Shown here in pieces: positions 51,752-61,159 of a stretch of DNA of 64,000 nucleotides. The number at the start of each line of letters is the position of its first letter. Position 1 is the stretch's first letter. A program made the position numbers and the translations under genes. The notes under the pieces are model-generated. The model was not told where the DNA came from, did no database searches, and saw nothing but the letters and a program-made list of their open reading frames with translations. This stretch comes from Gammaproteobacteria bacterium (GTDB taxonomy: Bacteria > Pseudomonadota > Gammaproteobacteria > DSM-16500). The DNA lies in the NCBI GenBank assembly GCA_019634835.1, contig JAHCAO010000001.1, forward strand, positions 372,001 to 436,000. The letters are read 5' to 3'.

Positions 51752-52198
51752 ATGTTTAAAAAATATATCGCGATCAGTACGTTATTCATCAGTTTTCCAA
51801 TGTATGCTGCAGAATTGACTACGTATAAAGCTATTGAACAATCTCTTACTGAAGGTAATTTAATCACGATGGTGATGAGATATAACGCATGTGAAGTTAA
51901 TAATCCTAATCCATTTATTATTAAAGTAGGATCTGCTGTTTTTAAACCACAAGTAGTATTATTAAGCGATGATGGTTATCTTGCTGCTGAAGGTACTTGG
52001 TTTACAACTGGATTTCAAAATGGTGCTGGTAATGGTATAAACCAACATTACAAAATTATTTTAAATAACCAAAATCAATTGAAGGTAACGTTGGAATTTT
52101 TTAATGCGGATACAGGTAAAAGAAGTGACATAAAAAATGTTGACGTAAATTGCGAATTAGGGAAGGGTATTAAAGTATATGGGCACAAGGAAGGATAA
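51752..52198 (+). CDS. Secreted VirK-like protein
   Basis: The 148-residue protein begins with a signal peptide (MFKKYIAISTLFISFPMYA). The mature start AELTTYKAIEQSLTEGNLITMVMRYNACE resembles the VirK family, small secreted proteins first described in plant- and host-associated bacteria. The two Cys (YNACEV and VNCELG) could form a disulphide. The family function is not established. It is preceded by AAGGAT and lies alone between hemC and hemD, flanked by repeat fragments on both sides, which suggests insertion into a former hem operon. The family assignment is by pattern only. Confidence 0.55.
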   Translation: MFKKYIAISTLFISFPMYAAELTTYKAIEQSLTEGNLITMVMRYNACEVNNPNPFIIKVGSAVFKPQVVLLSDDGYLAAEGTWFTTGFQNGAGNGINQHYKIILNNQNQLKVTLEFFNADTGKRSDIKNVDVNCELGKGIKVYGHKEG

Positions 52199-52219
52199 TC
52201 ATATATAGAAAAGTGCATG

Positions 52220-52434
52220 TTCGGTTAGCTCATTAAAAATGCTAGATAGCTGTTGTCTGGATATCGCGGACAAGCTGCGGTACGGCAGCGTAGTGGGTAA
52301 GCCTGCGCTGGCTTAGTGAGCGAGTTGTGGCAAGAGGATTGATCTCACAAACGTCGTCCCTTTGCGAAGGTTGCCAACTTGGGTTGAAAGTAACACTGAA
52401 CTGGCGCGGCCGCAGACAAGAGGATCCAGTCACG
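52220..52434. repeat. Mosaic palindromic repeat, degenerate copy (family 3)
   Basis: TGGATATCGCGGACAAGCTG, CAGCGTAGTGGGTAAGCCTG and GCGGCCGCAGACAAGAGGAT match blocks of the copies at 27074 and (reversed) 35806. The outer arms are worn: GTTCGGTTAGCTC remains on the left. It occupies most of the 316-nt gap between the VirK-like gene and hemD; no further feature was seen in that gap. Confidence 0.7.
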
Positions 52435-52514
52435 AAAGAGTTAGTAGAAATTCAGAGGTTGTTGCTGATCTTACGTGTTCTATTTAGTTGATTGCAGTAA
52501 GATGAATCCTAATT

Positions 52515-53291
52515 ATGAATAATTTATGCGGCCTTCATATTTTAGTCACACGTCCAGCGCCACAAGGACTAGAGCTTTGTCAGCTTATTACTGCGCATGG
52601 CGGGCATGCAATTAACTTTCCAACCATTGCTTTTGCTCCACCGCCTGACCCGGTAGCTTTTCAAAAAACAGTTAACGTGTTAGGTGAACAAGAATGGTTA
52701 ATTTTTATTAGCCCTCAAGCTGTCTATTCTAGCGTGCTTCACATTCGTAAGGCTTGGCCGATTTTTCCATATTGGGTGAAATTTGCTGCGGTGGGTGCAG
52801 GGACGGCGAAAGCGCTGCATGAAGCAGGCTATGATGTTAGTGTGCATCCGTTGACGGAGTGGAATAGTGAGGGATTATTGGATTTACCAGAATTTCAACC
52901 TATAACGATAGCGGAAAAGAAAATCGCTATTATTCGAGGAGTGGGTGGGCGTGAATGGCTGGATAAAGTATTAGCAGAACGAGGAGCGCATGTTTTACCT
53001 GTGATAGCTTATGAACGTACACTGCCTCAAGTGGATGTAAATGAGTGTGCCGCTTCGTTTGTTGATCACAAAATTGATGTAATAGTATGCGCCTCTAATG
53101 ATGGTATACGTAATTTGAAACTATTGCTGGGAGAAAGAATTTGGCCGCTCATATCAGTGATTCCTTTAGTGGTGTTAAGTCAGCGGATGAAAATGCTTGC
53201 GCAGGATTTAGGTTTTCAGAGAATATGGGTGACACGTAATGCTAGTCAAATAGCCATATTAGAAGCCATGGTGGAAAATAGGACTGAATGA
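52515..53291 (+). CDS. hemD: Uroporphyrinogen-III synthase
   Basis: It cyclises and inverts ring D of hydroxymethylbilane. The sequence is poorly conserved in the family, but LHILVTRPAPQGLELCQLITAHGGHAINFPTIAF, WLIFISPQAVYS, AAVGAGTAKALHEAGYDV, LPVIAYERT and CASNDGIRNL follow the HemD pattern over 258 residues. The following genes hemX and hemY confirm the assignment. Its stop overlaps the hemX start (ATGATGA). Confidence 0.92.
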   Translation: MNNLCGLHILVTRPAPQGLELCQLITAHGGHAINFPTIAFAPPPDPVAFQKTVNVLGEQEWLIFISPQAVYSSVLHIRKAWPIFPYWVKFAAVGAGTAKALHEAGYDVSVHPLTEWNSEGLLDLPEFQPITIAEKKIAIIRGVGGREWLDKVLAERGAHVLPVIAYERTLPQVDVNECAASFVDHKIDVIVCASNDGIRNLKLLLGERIWPLISVIPLVVLSQRMKMLAQDLGFQRIWVTRNASQIAILEAMVENRTE

Positions 53292-54331
53292 TGACAGATC
53301 AGAAGACCATTGAAGAAAATCAACCCGACAATCAACCAAAAACACGTTTTATCAATTGGGCCAGTGTGGGAATTTTCTTTTCTATGTTGGCATTGATTAT
53401 TTTTGTACTTGCGTTTGGGTATGGTTATTTCGGATTATCAAGGGTGAATGTCAAATTAGCAGCAATGGTGTCTGATTTGCAATCCAGCGTAGTGAGTCAT
53501 CAGAATGATGTGGCGGCGTTGAAAAAATCAGTGAGTGAAATGCAGTCGATCTTGCAAAAAGCGCAAGAATTTTCAGCTAGACAGGAACAAATTATTTCTG
53601 AGTGGAATGTTGCACAAAAAGGTAATTTAAATCAATGGCAAGTTGCCGAAGCGCAATATCTTACTAAAATGGCAGATGATTATCTGCAATTCTCATATAA
53701 TACGAATACGGCTGTCATGTTGCTGCAACAAGCAGATAAGACATTGCAAGATATTCAAGAACCTAGGCTGCTGGAGATACGCAAATCGTTGGCAATAGAT
53801 TTAGCAAATTTACAAGCGTTGCCGCAAGTGGATGTGACGTCATTGTATTTAAGGCTGAATGCCATTAACGATCAAGTGGATCAACTCTCTTTGCCTGTTA
53901 ATCCTCTTCATGCCAATAATCAGCAGGATGCGCCAATAACAGTGCCTAGCGGATTACCTTGGTGGAAGGCTGGATTGGAATATACTTGGCAAGGATTGAG
54001 TAGAGTGGTTGTTGTGCGTAAGAATGGTGCAGCTGCTTTACCTTTGGTCTTGCCGGAAGAAAAAATATTTTTATATCAAAATTTACATGCACAAATAGAA
54101 AATGCTATGTGGAGTGTGCTGCATCGTAATCCGGAAGTCTATCAAGCAAGCTTGTCCCGCGCAGCACGATGGGTAAAACAATACTTTGATCAAGAGGTGC
54201 CAGCAACAAAAGCGATGCTGCAAAATATTGAAGAGTTAAAAAAGATTAATATACAGCCGCCCACTATTCATTTTTCAAATACACTACAACTTTTCAATCA
54301 TTATTTTGTACAAACGAAGCAGGGGCAATAG
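53288..54331 (+). CDS. hemX: HemX, uroporphyrinogen-III C-methyltransferase-like membrane protein
   Basis: The 347-residue inner-membrane protein has one N-terminal helix (VGIFFSMLALIIFVLAFGYGYFGL), then a coiled-coil region (VSDLQSSVVSHQNDVAALKKSVSEMQSILQKAQEF). This is followed by the conserved WQVAEAQYLTKMADDYLQFSYNTNTAVMLLQQADKTL, and WWKAGLEYTWQGLSRVVVVRK further on. Despite the name it lacks methyltransferase motifs; in gammaproteobacteria it lies between hemD and hemY. It overlaps the hemD stop by 4 nt. Confidence 0.9.
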   Translation: MMTDQKTIEENQPDNQPKTRFINWASVGIFFSMLALIIFVLAFGYGYFGLSRVNVKLAAMVSDLQSSVVSHQNDVAALKKSVSEMQSILQKAQEFSARQEQIISEWNVAQKGNLNQWQVAEAQYLTKMADDYLQFSYNTNTAVMLLQQADKTLQDIQEPRLLEIRKSLAIDLANLQALPQVDVTSLYLRLNAINDQVDQLSLPVNPLHANNQQDAPITVPSGLPWWKAGLEYTWQGLSRVVVVRKNGAAALPLVLPEEKIFLYQNLHAQIENAMWSVLHRNPEVYQASLSRAARWVKQYFDQEVPATKAMLQNIEELKKINIQPPTIHFSNTLQLFNHYFVQTKQGQ

Positions 54332-54340
54332 GAGGCTCTC

Positions 54341-55540
54341 ATGCGACGGTCAATGGTCTTTCTATTGTTTCTTGTGGCCTCAGTGTGGTTTGGTGTAGAG
54401 GTGATTCGCCATCCTGGTTATCTTTTACTTGTTTATCAGCCGTGGATGGTGCAAATGCCAATTTGGTTTGCATTATTAAGTTTGTTTGTTTTTTTTGTAT
54501 TATTCTATTTGATTATCGATTTTGTTGGTCAAGTGGAATTCTTATGGTTTCGCTTTAAAAATTGGCTGTATATCCGGCGCGAGCATCGATCATATAGCAA
54601 AACACAACAAGGGTTATCTGCTTTGATTGAGGGTCGTTGGAAGAAAGCAGAGCGTTTGCTTCTGGCTGGTGTAAACCAGTCATTTGAACCATTAATCAAT
54701 TACCTATCCGCAGCGCAAGCGGCGCACGAACAAAGCGCCTATGATAGGCGCGATCACTACATTCAAAAAGCGTATCAAGTGGCACCTAATGCAGATCTTG
54801 CCATTGGCTTGACGCAGGCAAAATTGGAGATGAAGCAAGATCAGTTGGAGCAAGCAACTGCCACCTTAAATCATTTACGCCAGGTTTCGCCGCGTCATCC
54901 GCGAGTTTTGAAGCTTCTGGAGAAGGTATATGTTCGCTTAGCGGATTGGAAGAATTTGCAATCTATCTTGCCGGATATGCGCAGAGCAAAAATTTTAACG
55001 AGTGAGGAATATGTTCTTTTCGAAAAAAATATTTATTGTGAAATATTCCGTGTTTCATCGAATAAGCGCTTAAGTGATATCAGGCTAATTTGGGCAGAGA
55101 TACCACGGTATTTAAAGAAAAATCCTGATGTGGTTTGCGCTTATGTGACGCAATTATTTCGTCATGAGCTTGTCACTGGAACAGATACCACAAAAGAGAT
55201 AGAAGGATTAATCCGTAAAATACTGAAGCATCATTGGCAGCCTGATTTAGTAAAAATTTATGGATCATTACAATTTGCAAATTTAAATCGTCAATTAGTT
55301 ATTGTTGGCGAGTGGTTAAAAATGTATGGTCAACGTCCTGAAATATTATTGACGCTTGGTAAATTATGTGTCCGTGCGCAGTTGTGGGGAAAAGCCAAAG
55401 ATTATTTTGGAAAGTGTTTAGCGCAAGGCGCCAATGCAGAAGCATCATTGGAATATGGCAGATTGCTAGAACGATTAGGTGAGTCTAATGAGGCATTGCA
55501 AAAGTACCGAGAGGGATTGCTCCAACTGTCAGGACCCTAA
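54341..55540 (+). CDS. hemY: HemY, tetratricopeptide-like haem-biosynthesis membrane protein
   Basis: The 399-residue protein has two N-terminal membrane helices (MVFLLFLVASVWFGVEVIR and FALLSLFVFFVLFYLIIDFV). A TPR-like helical domain follows, with LIEGRWKKAERLLLAGVNQS, AAQAAHEQSAYDRRDHYIQKAYQ and ASLEYGRLLERLGESNEALQKYREGL. This is the gammaproteobacterial HemY found after hemX, a putative scaffold for late tetrapyrrole enzymes, and it is unrelated to the Bacillus oxidase of the same name. Nine nucleotides separate it from hemX. Confidence 0.9.
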   Translation: MRRSMVFLLFLVASVWFGVEVIRHPGYLLLVYQPWMVQMPIWFALLSLFVFFVLFYLIIDFVGQVEFLWFRFKNWLYIRREHRSYSKTQQGLSALIEGRWKKAERLLLAGVNQSFEPLINYLSAAQAAHEQSAYDRRDHYIQKAYQVAPNADLAIGLTQAKLEMKQDQLEQATATLNHLRQVSPRHPRVLKLLEKVYVRLADWKNLQSILPDMRRAKILTSEEYVLFEKNIYCEIFRVSSNKRLSDIRLIWAEIPRYLKKNPDVVCAYVTQLFRHELVTGTDTTKEIEGLIRKILKHHWQPDLVKIYGSLQFANLNRQLVIVGEWLKMYGQRPEILLTLGKLCVRAQLWGKAKDYFGKCLAQGANAEASLEYGRLLERLGESNEALQKYREGLLQLSGP

Positions 55541-55647
55541 GAATATACTCTCATGCAAGATCAGCGAAACCGCTGTGGTGCAAGATATTCCTCTGATTAT
55601 GTGCTATATGCTATCATGCAAGTCAATTTTTATGAGCATTGTACATT

Positions 55648-56151
55648 ATGGCATTATTAGAAATACTTAAATTCCCTGACCCACGTTTGCGTATCAAAGC
55701 ACAGCCGATTAATGAAATCGATGTTGAGTTGCGCCGGATGGTAGATGACATGTATGAAACCATGTATGCCAGCCATGGGGTTGGGTTGGCTGCTACCCAG
55801 GTGAATATTCATCGGCAGATTTTTACCATGGATGTTTCGGAGACTCGCGATCAAGGTATTTGTGTGCTGAATCCGGAAATTATTCATCAGGAAGGGATTC
55901 AATACGAAGCGGAAGGCTGCCTTTCTGTAGGGGGAGGAACCTATGATAAAGTCGAGCGTGCGCTTAAAGTGCGTCTAAAAGGAATGGATTTAGATGGAAA
56001 AATCTTTGAATTAGATGCAGAAAACCTCATGGCGGTTTGTATTCAACATGAAATTGACCATTTAAATGGAGTTTTATTTATCGACCATCTTTCTCGGTTA
56101 AAACAGATGCGCATTCGAAAAAAGATAGAAAAATTAGATCGTCGAGAATAA
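55648..56151 (+). CDS. def: Peptide deformylase
   Basis: It removes the formyl group from nascent proteins. All three metal-site motifs are present: GVGLAATQ, EGCLSV and QHEIDHLNG (HExxH). The ATG at 55648 gives MALLEILKFPDPRLR and 167 residues, as in E. coli (169). The TTG at 55639 would add three residues. It is followed after 3 nt by fmt, whose product adds the formyl group that Def removes, the standard def-fmt-rsmB arrangement. Confidence 0.97.
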   Translation: MALLEILKFPDPRLRIKAQPINEIDVELRRMVDDMYETMYASHGVGLAATQVNIHRQIFTMDVSETRDQGICVLNPEIIHQEGIQYEAEGCLSVGGGTYDKVERALKVRLKGMDLDGKIFELDAENLMAVCIQHEIDHLNGVLFIDHLSRLKQMRIRKKIEKLDRRE

Positions 56152-56154
56152 TCA

Positions 56155-57105
56155 GTGACAATACCATCATTAAGAGTGATTTTTGCAGGTACACCTGCTT
56201 TTGCAGCTGTCGCATTACAAGCATTAATTCGTTCATCTCATCAAATTGTTGCAGTCTATACACAACCAGACCGACCTGCTGGTAGAGGATTGAAATTAAC
56301 ACCTAGTCCGGTAAAAGAATTGGCAATGGAACACCATTTACCTGTCTATCAGCCGGACTCACTAAAGAATGAAATTGAGCAAAAAAAATTGGCTGATTTA
56401 AATGCTGACGTCATGATCGTGGCTGCTTATGGGTTGTTACTGCCTAGGGCTGTTTTACGCGCGCCGCGGTTGGGTTGTATTAATATTCATCCTTCATTAT
56501 TGCCGCGTTGGCGGGGCGCAGCGCCTATTCAACGAACGATTCATGCAGGCGATAGTCGAACAGGGGTCACTATCATGCAAATGGATGAAGGACTTGATAC
56601 AGGGCCTATGCTGCTGAAACGTGAGTATATGCTGCAAGAAGAGGAAACTTCACAGACCTTGCATGATCAATTAGCTCAGATGGGGGCAGATGCGTTAATA
56701 GAAGTATTGAAGTTATTGAGGCAAGGAAATGTACAATCGGAGCCTCAAGATGATCATCTTGCAACTTATGCGCAAAAAATTCGTAAAGAAGAAGCGCTGA
56801 TTGATTGGGCACAATCTGCCATTGAGTTAGAACATAAAATCCGTGCTTTTAACCCATGGCCAGTTGCTTATACCACATGGCAGGGGAAAAACTTGCGTAT
56901 TTGGATGGCGAAAGCGTTACAGGAGATGCACCATATTCCTCCCTGCACCATTATTCGTGCGTCGTGTGAAGGTATTGATGTGATGACAGGAAAAGGCGTA
57001 TTGCGTTTGCTTCACGTTCAATTACCTGGTGGAAAAGCGATGCCAGCAGCAGATTTTTACAATGCACATCATGATAAACTCATTCTAGGCCAGTGTTTGA
57101 CATGA
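56155..57105 (+). CDS. fmt: Methionyl-tRNA formyltransferase
   Basis: It formylates initiator Met-tRNA. The sequence shows RVIFAGTPAFAAVALQALI, YTQPDRPAGRG, VAAYGLLLP, the catalytic block GCINIHPSLLPRWRGAAPIQR and GVTIMQMDEGLDTGPML. It has 316 residues (E. coli 315). The start codon is GTG at 56155, 3 nt after the def stop and just behind GAATAATCA, so translation is probably coupled. The stop overlaps the rsmB start (ATGA). Confidence 0.97.
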   Translation: MTIPSLRVIFAGTPAFAAVALQALIRSSHQIVAVYTQPDRPAGRGLKLTPSPVKELAMEHHLPVYQPDSLKNEIEQKKLADLNADVMIVAAYGLLLPRAVLRAPRLGCINIHPSLLPRWRGAAPIQRTIHAGDSRTGVTIMQMDEGLDTGPMLLKREYMLQEEETSQTLHDQLAQMGADALIEVLKLLRQGNVQSEPQDDHLATYAQKIRKEEALIDWAQSAIELEHKIRAFNPWPVAYTTWQGKNLRIWMAKALQEMHHIPPCTIIRASCEGIDVMTGKGVLRLLHVQLPGGKAMPAADFYNAHHDKLILGQCLT

Positions 57106-58421
57106 GTAGAATACCAACAGGTCCTAATCTCCGTTTAATTGCTGCTCGTATTATTCATGACGTAACAAATGGCTGCTCATTGTCAGATCGTTTGAACGCA
57201 GTGCTGTTGTCAATTCAGGATCCACGTGATCGTGGATTTGTACAAGCAGTTTGTTATGGTGTTTGCCGTTTTTATACCAAATTAGATGTTATCTTGAGTC
57301 ATTTATTAAAAAAGCCAATGAAGGCAAAAGATAGTGATGTGCATGCATTGTTATTGGTTGGACTATTTCAACTGATGGCAATGCGAATTCCTGAGTATGC
57401 TGCTGTGACTGAAACGGTTAATGCAACGGAAAAACTGAAAAAACCTTGGGCGCGTGGTTTAGTGAATGCAGTGATGCGTGAGTATTTGCGCAACCGGCAA
57501 TCTCTGGAAGAACCAATTCAACATGACATAGAAGCTCATTATGCTCATCCGCAATGGTGGGTTGACGTAATAAGAAGGGCTTGGCCTAAGTACTGGACAG
57601 AGGTGCTTGATGCGAATAATCAGCATCCGCCATTTGCGTTACGTGTGAATCAACAACACTTGACTCGGGATGAATACATAAAAAAATTGCAACAAGCAGG
57701 ATATACTGCGCAAATCATTCCTGAAACAACAAATGGTATCATTCTGGATTCTGCCGTTTCGATAGATGAATTGCCTGGATTTTCAACGGGTGATGTCTCA
57801 GTACAAGATGGCGCGGCGCAACTTGCTGCCGAATTGTTGAACCTTATGCCTAATCAACATGTGCTAGATGCGTGTGCTGCACCAGGCGGTAAATTGACCC
57901 ATCTGTTAGAAGTGGAGCCGGATTTATCATTGATTGCGGTTGAAAAAGAAGAATCGCGAATGGCCTCTATCAAAGAAAACTTGATGCGACTGAATATGAG
58001 AGCAGAATGTGTTTGTCATGATGTGAATAATATAGAAGATTGGTGGGATGGAAAATTATTTGACCGGATATTACTCGATGCGCCTTGCTCGGCCAGTGGT
58101 GTCGTTAGGCGTCACCCTGATATCAAATTATTGCGTCACCCTGAAGATATAGCATTATTAGCGAAGGAACAATATCAATTACTCACCTCACTTTGGCCTT
58201 TGTTACATGTTGGGGGATTGCTGCTATATGCAACTTGTTCAATCTTGCCTGAAGAAAATACACATGTTTTACAACGTTTTTTGGCATTGCAGCCTGATGC
58301 TAAAGAAGTGCAAATAGCAGCATCTTGGGGTTTACCTTGTGAAATAGGTCGGCAAATCTTGCCAGGTATACATCAGCTGGATGGATTTTATTATGCACTA
58401 TTGGAGAAAGTAAAAATTTGA
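57102..58421 (+). CDS. rsmB: 16S rRNA m5C967 methyltransferase RsmB
   Basis: It methylates C967 of 16S rRNA with S-adenosylmethionine. The N-terminal NusB-like RNA-binding domain (AARIIHDVTNGCSLSDRLN) is followed by the methyltransferase domain: VQDGAAQLAA, DACAAPGGKLTHLLE (SAM loop), DAPCSASGVVRRHPDI (one catalytic Cys) and LLYATCSILPEEN (second Cys). The ATG at 57102 overlaps the fmt stop and gives 439 residues (E. coli 429). The upstream in-frame TTG at 57093 is not needed. Confidence 0.95.
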   Translation: MSRIPTGPNLRLIAARIIHDVTNGCSLSDRLNAVLLSIQDPRDRGFVQAVCYGVCRFYTKLDVILSHLLKKPMKAKDSDVHALLLVGLFQLMAMRIPEYAAVTETVNATEKLKKPWARGLVNAVMREYLRNRQSLEEPIQHDIEAHYAHPQWWVDVIRRAWPKYWTEVLDANNQHPPFALRVNQQHLTRDEYIKKLQQAGYTAQIIPETTNGIILDSAVSIDELPGFSTGDVSVQDGAAQLAAELLNLMPNQHVLDACAAPGGKLTHLLEVEPDLSLIAVEKEESRMASIKENLMRLNMRAECVCHDVNNIEDWWDGKLFDRILLDAPCSASGVVRRHPDIKLLRHPEDIALLAKEQYQLLTSLWPLLHVGGLLLYATCSILPEENTHVLQRFLALQPDAKEVQIAASWGLPCEIGRQILPGIHQLDGFYYALLEKVKI

Positions 58422-58423
58422 CT

Positions 58424-58463
58424 CAGGATTTTTGCTCCTAAAATTGAAACACAACGAGTATAG
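58424..58463. repeat. Family 5 palindrome, right half only
   Basis: CTCCTAAAATTGAAACACAA followed by CGAGTATA matches the right arm of the copy at 23404-23493, with drift at the end. It lies just after rsmB and next to element copy C. Confidence 0.5.
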
Positions 58464-58468
58464 TAGAG

Positions 58469-58641
58469 TGAATGTTTGATGATAGCGGTGTTTAAGCAGG
58501 TTTGTTTCTTTTATTTTTTATATAAAGGAAAGTGGACAGGAGTCCACTTTAGCAAAAGCCGGAAGGGAAACGTCTTTTGCAATAGAATATAAAAAATAAA
58601 AGAAACAAACCTGCTTAAACACCGCTATCATCAAACATTGA
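58469..58641. repeat. Family 1 palindromic element, copy C (reverse orientation)
   Basis: The element is 173 nt: arm 58469-58520, core 58521-58589 (inverted relative to copies A and B), arm 58590-58641. The arms match at 51 of 52 positions. The core keeps both hairpins and differs from copies A and B at a few edge bases. It lies between rsmB and guaC, which are on the same strand, in a 250-nt gap that contains nothing else except the family 5 fragment. Confidence 0.95.
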
Positions 58642-58671
58642 CATAGTAGGGAATAAAACAAGAGGAACATC

Positions 58672-59727
58672 ATGCGTATTGAATATGACGTGAAACTAGA
58701 CTTTCGTGATGTACTGATTCGGCCTAAAAGAAGTGTATTGAAAACGCGTGCGGATGTAGTGTTAGAGCGTGAATTTAAGTTTAAGCATACACAAACCGTG
58801 TGGCATGGTGTTCCTATTATCGCTTCCAATATGGACCATACCGGCACATTTAACATGGCTAAGACATTATCAGAACATCGGCTGCTGACAGCGTTAGATA
58901 AATTTATTCCATTGGAAGATTGGAGAAATTTTTCTAATGAACAACCAAAAGTACTATTATCTAGCTTTATTTCCGTAGGTACTGCTGAATCAGATTTTCA
59001 AAAATTAGAAGAAGTCATGCGCTTTGCACACATTCCGTTTATTTGTCTTGATGTGGCAAATGGCTATACGGAACGTTTTGTTTCTTGCCTTGAACATTTA
59101 CGGGAGAGATACCCATCCACGGTTATCATGGCGGGAAATGTAGTGACAGGTGAAATGGTAGAAGAATTAATTCTTTCTGGTGCTGACATTGTTAAAATTG
59201 GTATAGGGCCAGGCTCTGTTTGCACGACTCGCGAAAAAACAGGGGTAGGATATCCTCAATTGTCTGCTCTCATTGAATGTGCAGATGCTGCACATGGTTT
59301 AGGCGGTCAAGTCTGTGCAGATGGTGGCTGTGTCATGCCAGGCGATGTGGCTAAGGCTTTTGCGGCTGGAGCAGATTTTGTTATGTTAGGCGGCATGCTG
59401 GCGGGACATGATGAGTGTCTGGGTGAAGTCATTGAAGAGCATGGAAAAAAATTTAAACGTTTCTATGGGATGAGTTCGACAGAAGCGATGGAACGACATC
59501 ATGGCAGTGTCGCAGATTATCGTGCAAGCGAAGGTCGCTCTGTCAATGTTCCTTATCGTGGACCAGTTAAAAATACAGTATTAGATATTCTTGGCGGCAT
59601 ACGTTCAACCTGTACTTATGTTGGTGCGCACCGTTTAAAAGAATTATCTAAACGCACGACTTTCATTCGCGTCACACATCAATTGAATGAAGTGTTTGTT
59701 CCTTATGACGTTGACAAAAATCGTTAG
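58672..59727 (+). CDS. guaC: GMP reductase
   Basis: It reduces GMP to IMP with NADPH, part of purine salvage. The protein begins [21 protein letters not shown], the hallmark of type I GMP reductase. It has [20 protein letters not shown] with the catalytic Cys, [29 protein letters not shown], and the mobile flap [15 protein letters not shown]. It is 351 residues (E. coli 347). It lacks the CBS domains that would indicate IMP dehydrogenase. gmhB follows immediately. Confidence 0.96.
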   Translation: MRIEYDVKLDFRDVLIRPKRSVLKTRADVVLEREFKFKHTQTVWHGVPIIASNMDHTGTFNMAKTLSEHRLLTALDKFIPLEDWRNFSNEQPKVLLSSFISVGTAESDFQKLEEVMRFAHIPFICLDVANGYTERFVSCLEHLRERYPSTVIMAGNVVTGEMVEELILSGADIVKIGIGPGSVCTTREKTGVGYPQLSALIECADAAHGLGGQVCADGGCVMPGDVAKAFAAGADFVMLGGMLAGHDECLGEVIEEHGKKFKRFYGMSSTEAMERHHGSVADYRASEGRSVNVPYRGPVKNTVLDILGGIRSTCTYVGAHRLKELSKRTTFIRVTHQLNEVFVPYDVDKNR

Positions 59728-59739
59728 GTGACACAGCTG

Positions 59740-60294
59740 ATGCCGTTTATTATTCTCGATCGTGATGGGGTCATTAATTACGATTCAACTGAATACATTA
59801 AATCTCCAGAAGAATGGCTGCCTATTCCTGGCAGTTTAGAAGCTATTGCACAATTAAATCGCTGCGGGTTTCGTGTATTTATTGTGACAAATCAATCAGG
59901 CGTTGCGCGTGGATATTATGATCTTGGTACCTTGGATTTGATTCATGAGAAATTAATGCATGAGCTTGCCACCGTTGGCGGATGTATTGAGGAGATTTTT
60001 TATTGTCCGCATCATCCTGAAAAAGCATGTTTATGTCGTAAACCAAAACCCGGGTTGCTGCACCAAATTGCAGCGAAATATCCTATTAATTTGCGGGAAA
60101 CTTTTTTCATTGGTGATTCTTTAGTAGATATTCAAACCGCGCAGTCAGTGGGTTGTATGCCGTTATTAGTACTAACAGGTAACGGAGAAAAAGTACTAAA
60201 GACACATACTGAGTTGAGCAATGTTCCTCACTTTCTAGATTTAGCAAAAGCAGTGGAATATGTATTGTCCAGGCAAAAAGAACACTCAGAGTAA
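59740..60294 (+). CDS. gmhB: D-glycero-D-manno-heptose 1,7-bisphosphate 7-phosphatase
   Basis: This HAD phosphatase acts in ADP-heptose synthesis for the LPS inner core. Motifs are FIILDRDGVIN (nucleophile Asp), FIVTNQSGVARGYYD, a zinc loop CPHHPEKACLCRKPKPG with the four ligands of the GmhB family, and FFIGDSLVDIQTAQ. The ATG at 59740 follows AGGTGA; the GTG at 59728, directly after the guaC stop, is an alternative adding four residues. It has 184 residues (E. coli 191). Its product supports the heptose-dependent WaaG/WaaP genes at the window end. Confidence 0.94.
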   Translation: MPFIILDRDGVINYDSTEYIKSPEEWLPIPGSLEAIAQLNRCGFRVFIVTNQSGVARGYYDLGTLDLIHEKLMHELATVGGCIEEIFYCPHHPEKACLCRKPKPGLLHQIAAKYPINLRETFFIGDSLVDIQTAQSVGCMPLLVLTGNGEKVLKTHTELSNVPHFLDLAKAVEYVLSRQKEHSE

Positions 60295-60297
60295 ACT

Positions 60298-61029
60298 ATG
60301 AATAAGAAAATATTTTCATCAGTCAACTTATTCATTCGTTCTCTCATATTTTCTACCTATTCACTTACTACCATGGCCCTCTATAGTTTTGTCTGTCTTG
60401 CTGCATTACCTTTTCCTTTGCATTATAGACATGGCTTGATCCGTGCATATATGCGTGTTTATTTTTATGTGCTTAAAGTGGTGTGCCGAATCGATTATAG
60501 GGTGGAAGGACTGGAAAATATTCCCAAAGATCGGAATGGTATTATTATGTGTAAACACCAATCGACATGGGAAACATTTTTTCTTCCTCTTTATTTTCAT
60601 GCTCCAGCTGCTTTGGCAAAAAGAGAGTTAGGATGGATACCTTTTTTTGGTTGGGGATTAGCAGTATCAGAGCCTATTTTTATTGACCGGAAGAATAAAT
60701 CGACTGCGATGCAGCAAATCATAGAAAAAGGTAGGAAATGCTTGGAGCAAGGTCGTTGGATTATGATTTTTCCAGAAGGTACACGTGTGCCGTATGGAAA
60801 AGTGGGACAGTATAAGTTAGGTGGAGCTCGTCTTGCTGCAACAACAGGTTATCCGGTTATTCCTGTTGCGCATAATGCAGGGAAATTTTGGCCTCGACGT
60901 AAATTCATTAAACAGCCTGGTACGATTACTGTCGTCATTGGCCCACTGATTGAGAGCCAAGGGCGTGAGCCAGATGAAATCTTATCTCTTACTAAGAATT
61001 GGATAGAAGATACGATGACGCGAATTTAA
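60298..61029 (+). CDS. plsC: 1-acyl-sn-glycerol-3-phosphate acyltransferase
   Basis: It makes phosphatidic acid from lysophosphatidic acid at the inner membrane. The 243-residue protein has an N-terminal membrane segment (LTTMALYSFVCLAALPFPL). It carries the acyltransferase motifs KHQSTWETFF (a variant of HX4D with Glu in place of Asp), EPIFIDRKNK, FPEGTRVPYG and GYPVIPVAHNAG. The HxxxxE variant is common in this subgroup. The start follows 3 nt after the gmhB stop, so they are probably co-transcribed. Confidence 0.9.
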   Translation: MNKKIFSSVNLFIRSLIFSTYSLTTMALYSFVCLAALPFPLHYRHGLIRAYMRVYFYVLKVVCRIDYRVEGLENIPKDRNGIIMCKHQSTWETFFLPLYFHAPAALAKRELGWIPFFGWGLAVSEPIFIDRKNKSTAMQQIIEKGRKCLEQGRWIMIFPEGTRVPYGKVGQYKLGGARLAATTGYPVIPVAHNAGKFWPRRKFIKQPGTITVVIGPLIESQGREPDEILSLTKNWIEDTMTRI

Positions 61030-61159
61030 AGCTTCATTGGGAATTTTCGCGGAAGAGGACAGCCGTCGTCAGGGAGTATTAAGCAATCATTAAGCTTAGC
61101 TTCAAATAGGTTTAAGGTTGTTTTGGTAAACTATCTTCATAATCCTGTTTTTGTAAAAT

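Noticed and set aside
58518-58856. Minus-strand ORF of 112 codons covering palindrome copy C and the guaC start
   Set aside because: Part comes from the palindrome core and part is the shadow of guaC; it also shares a core-derived string with the spurious ORF at 9093.
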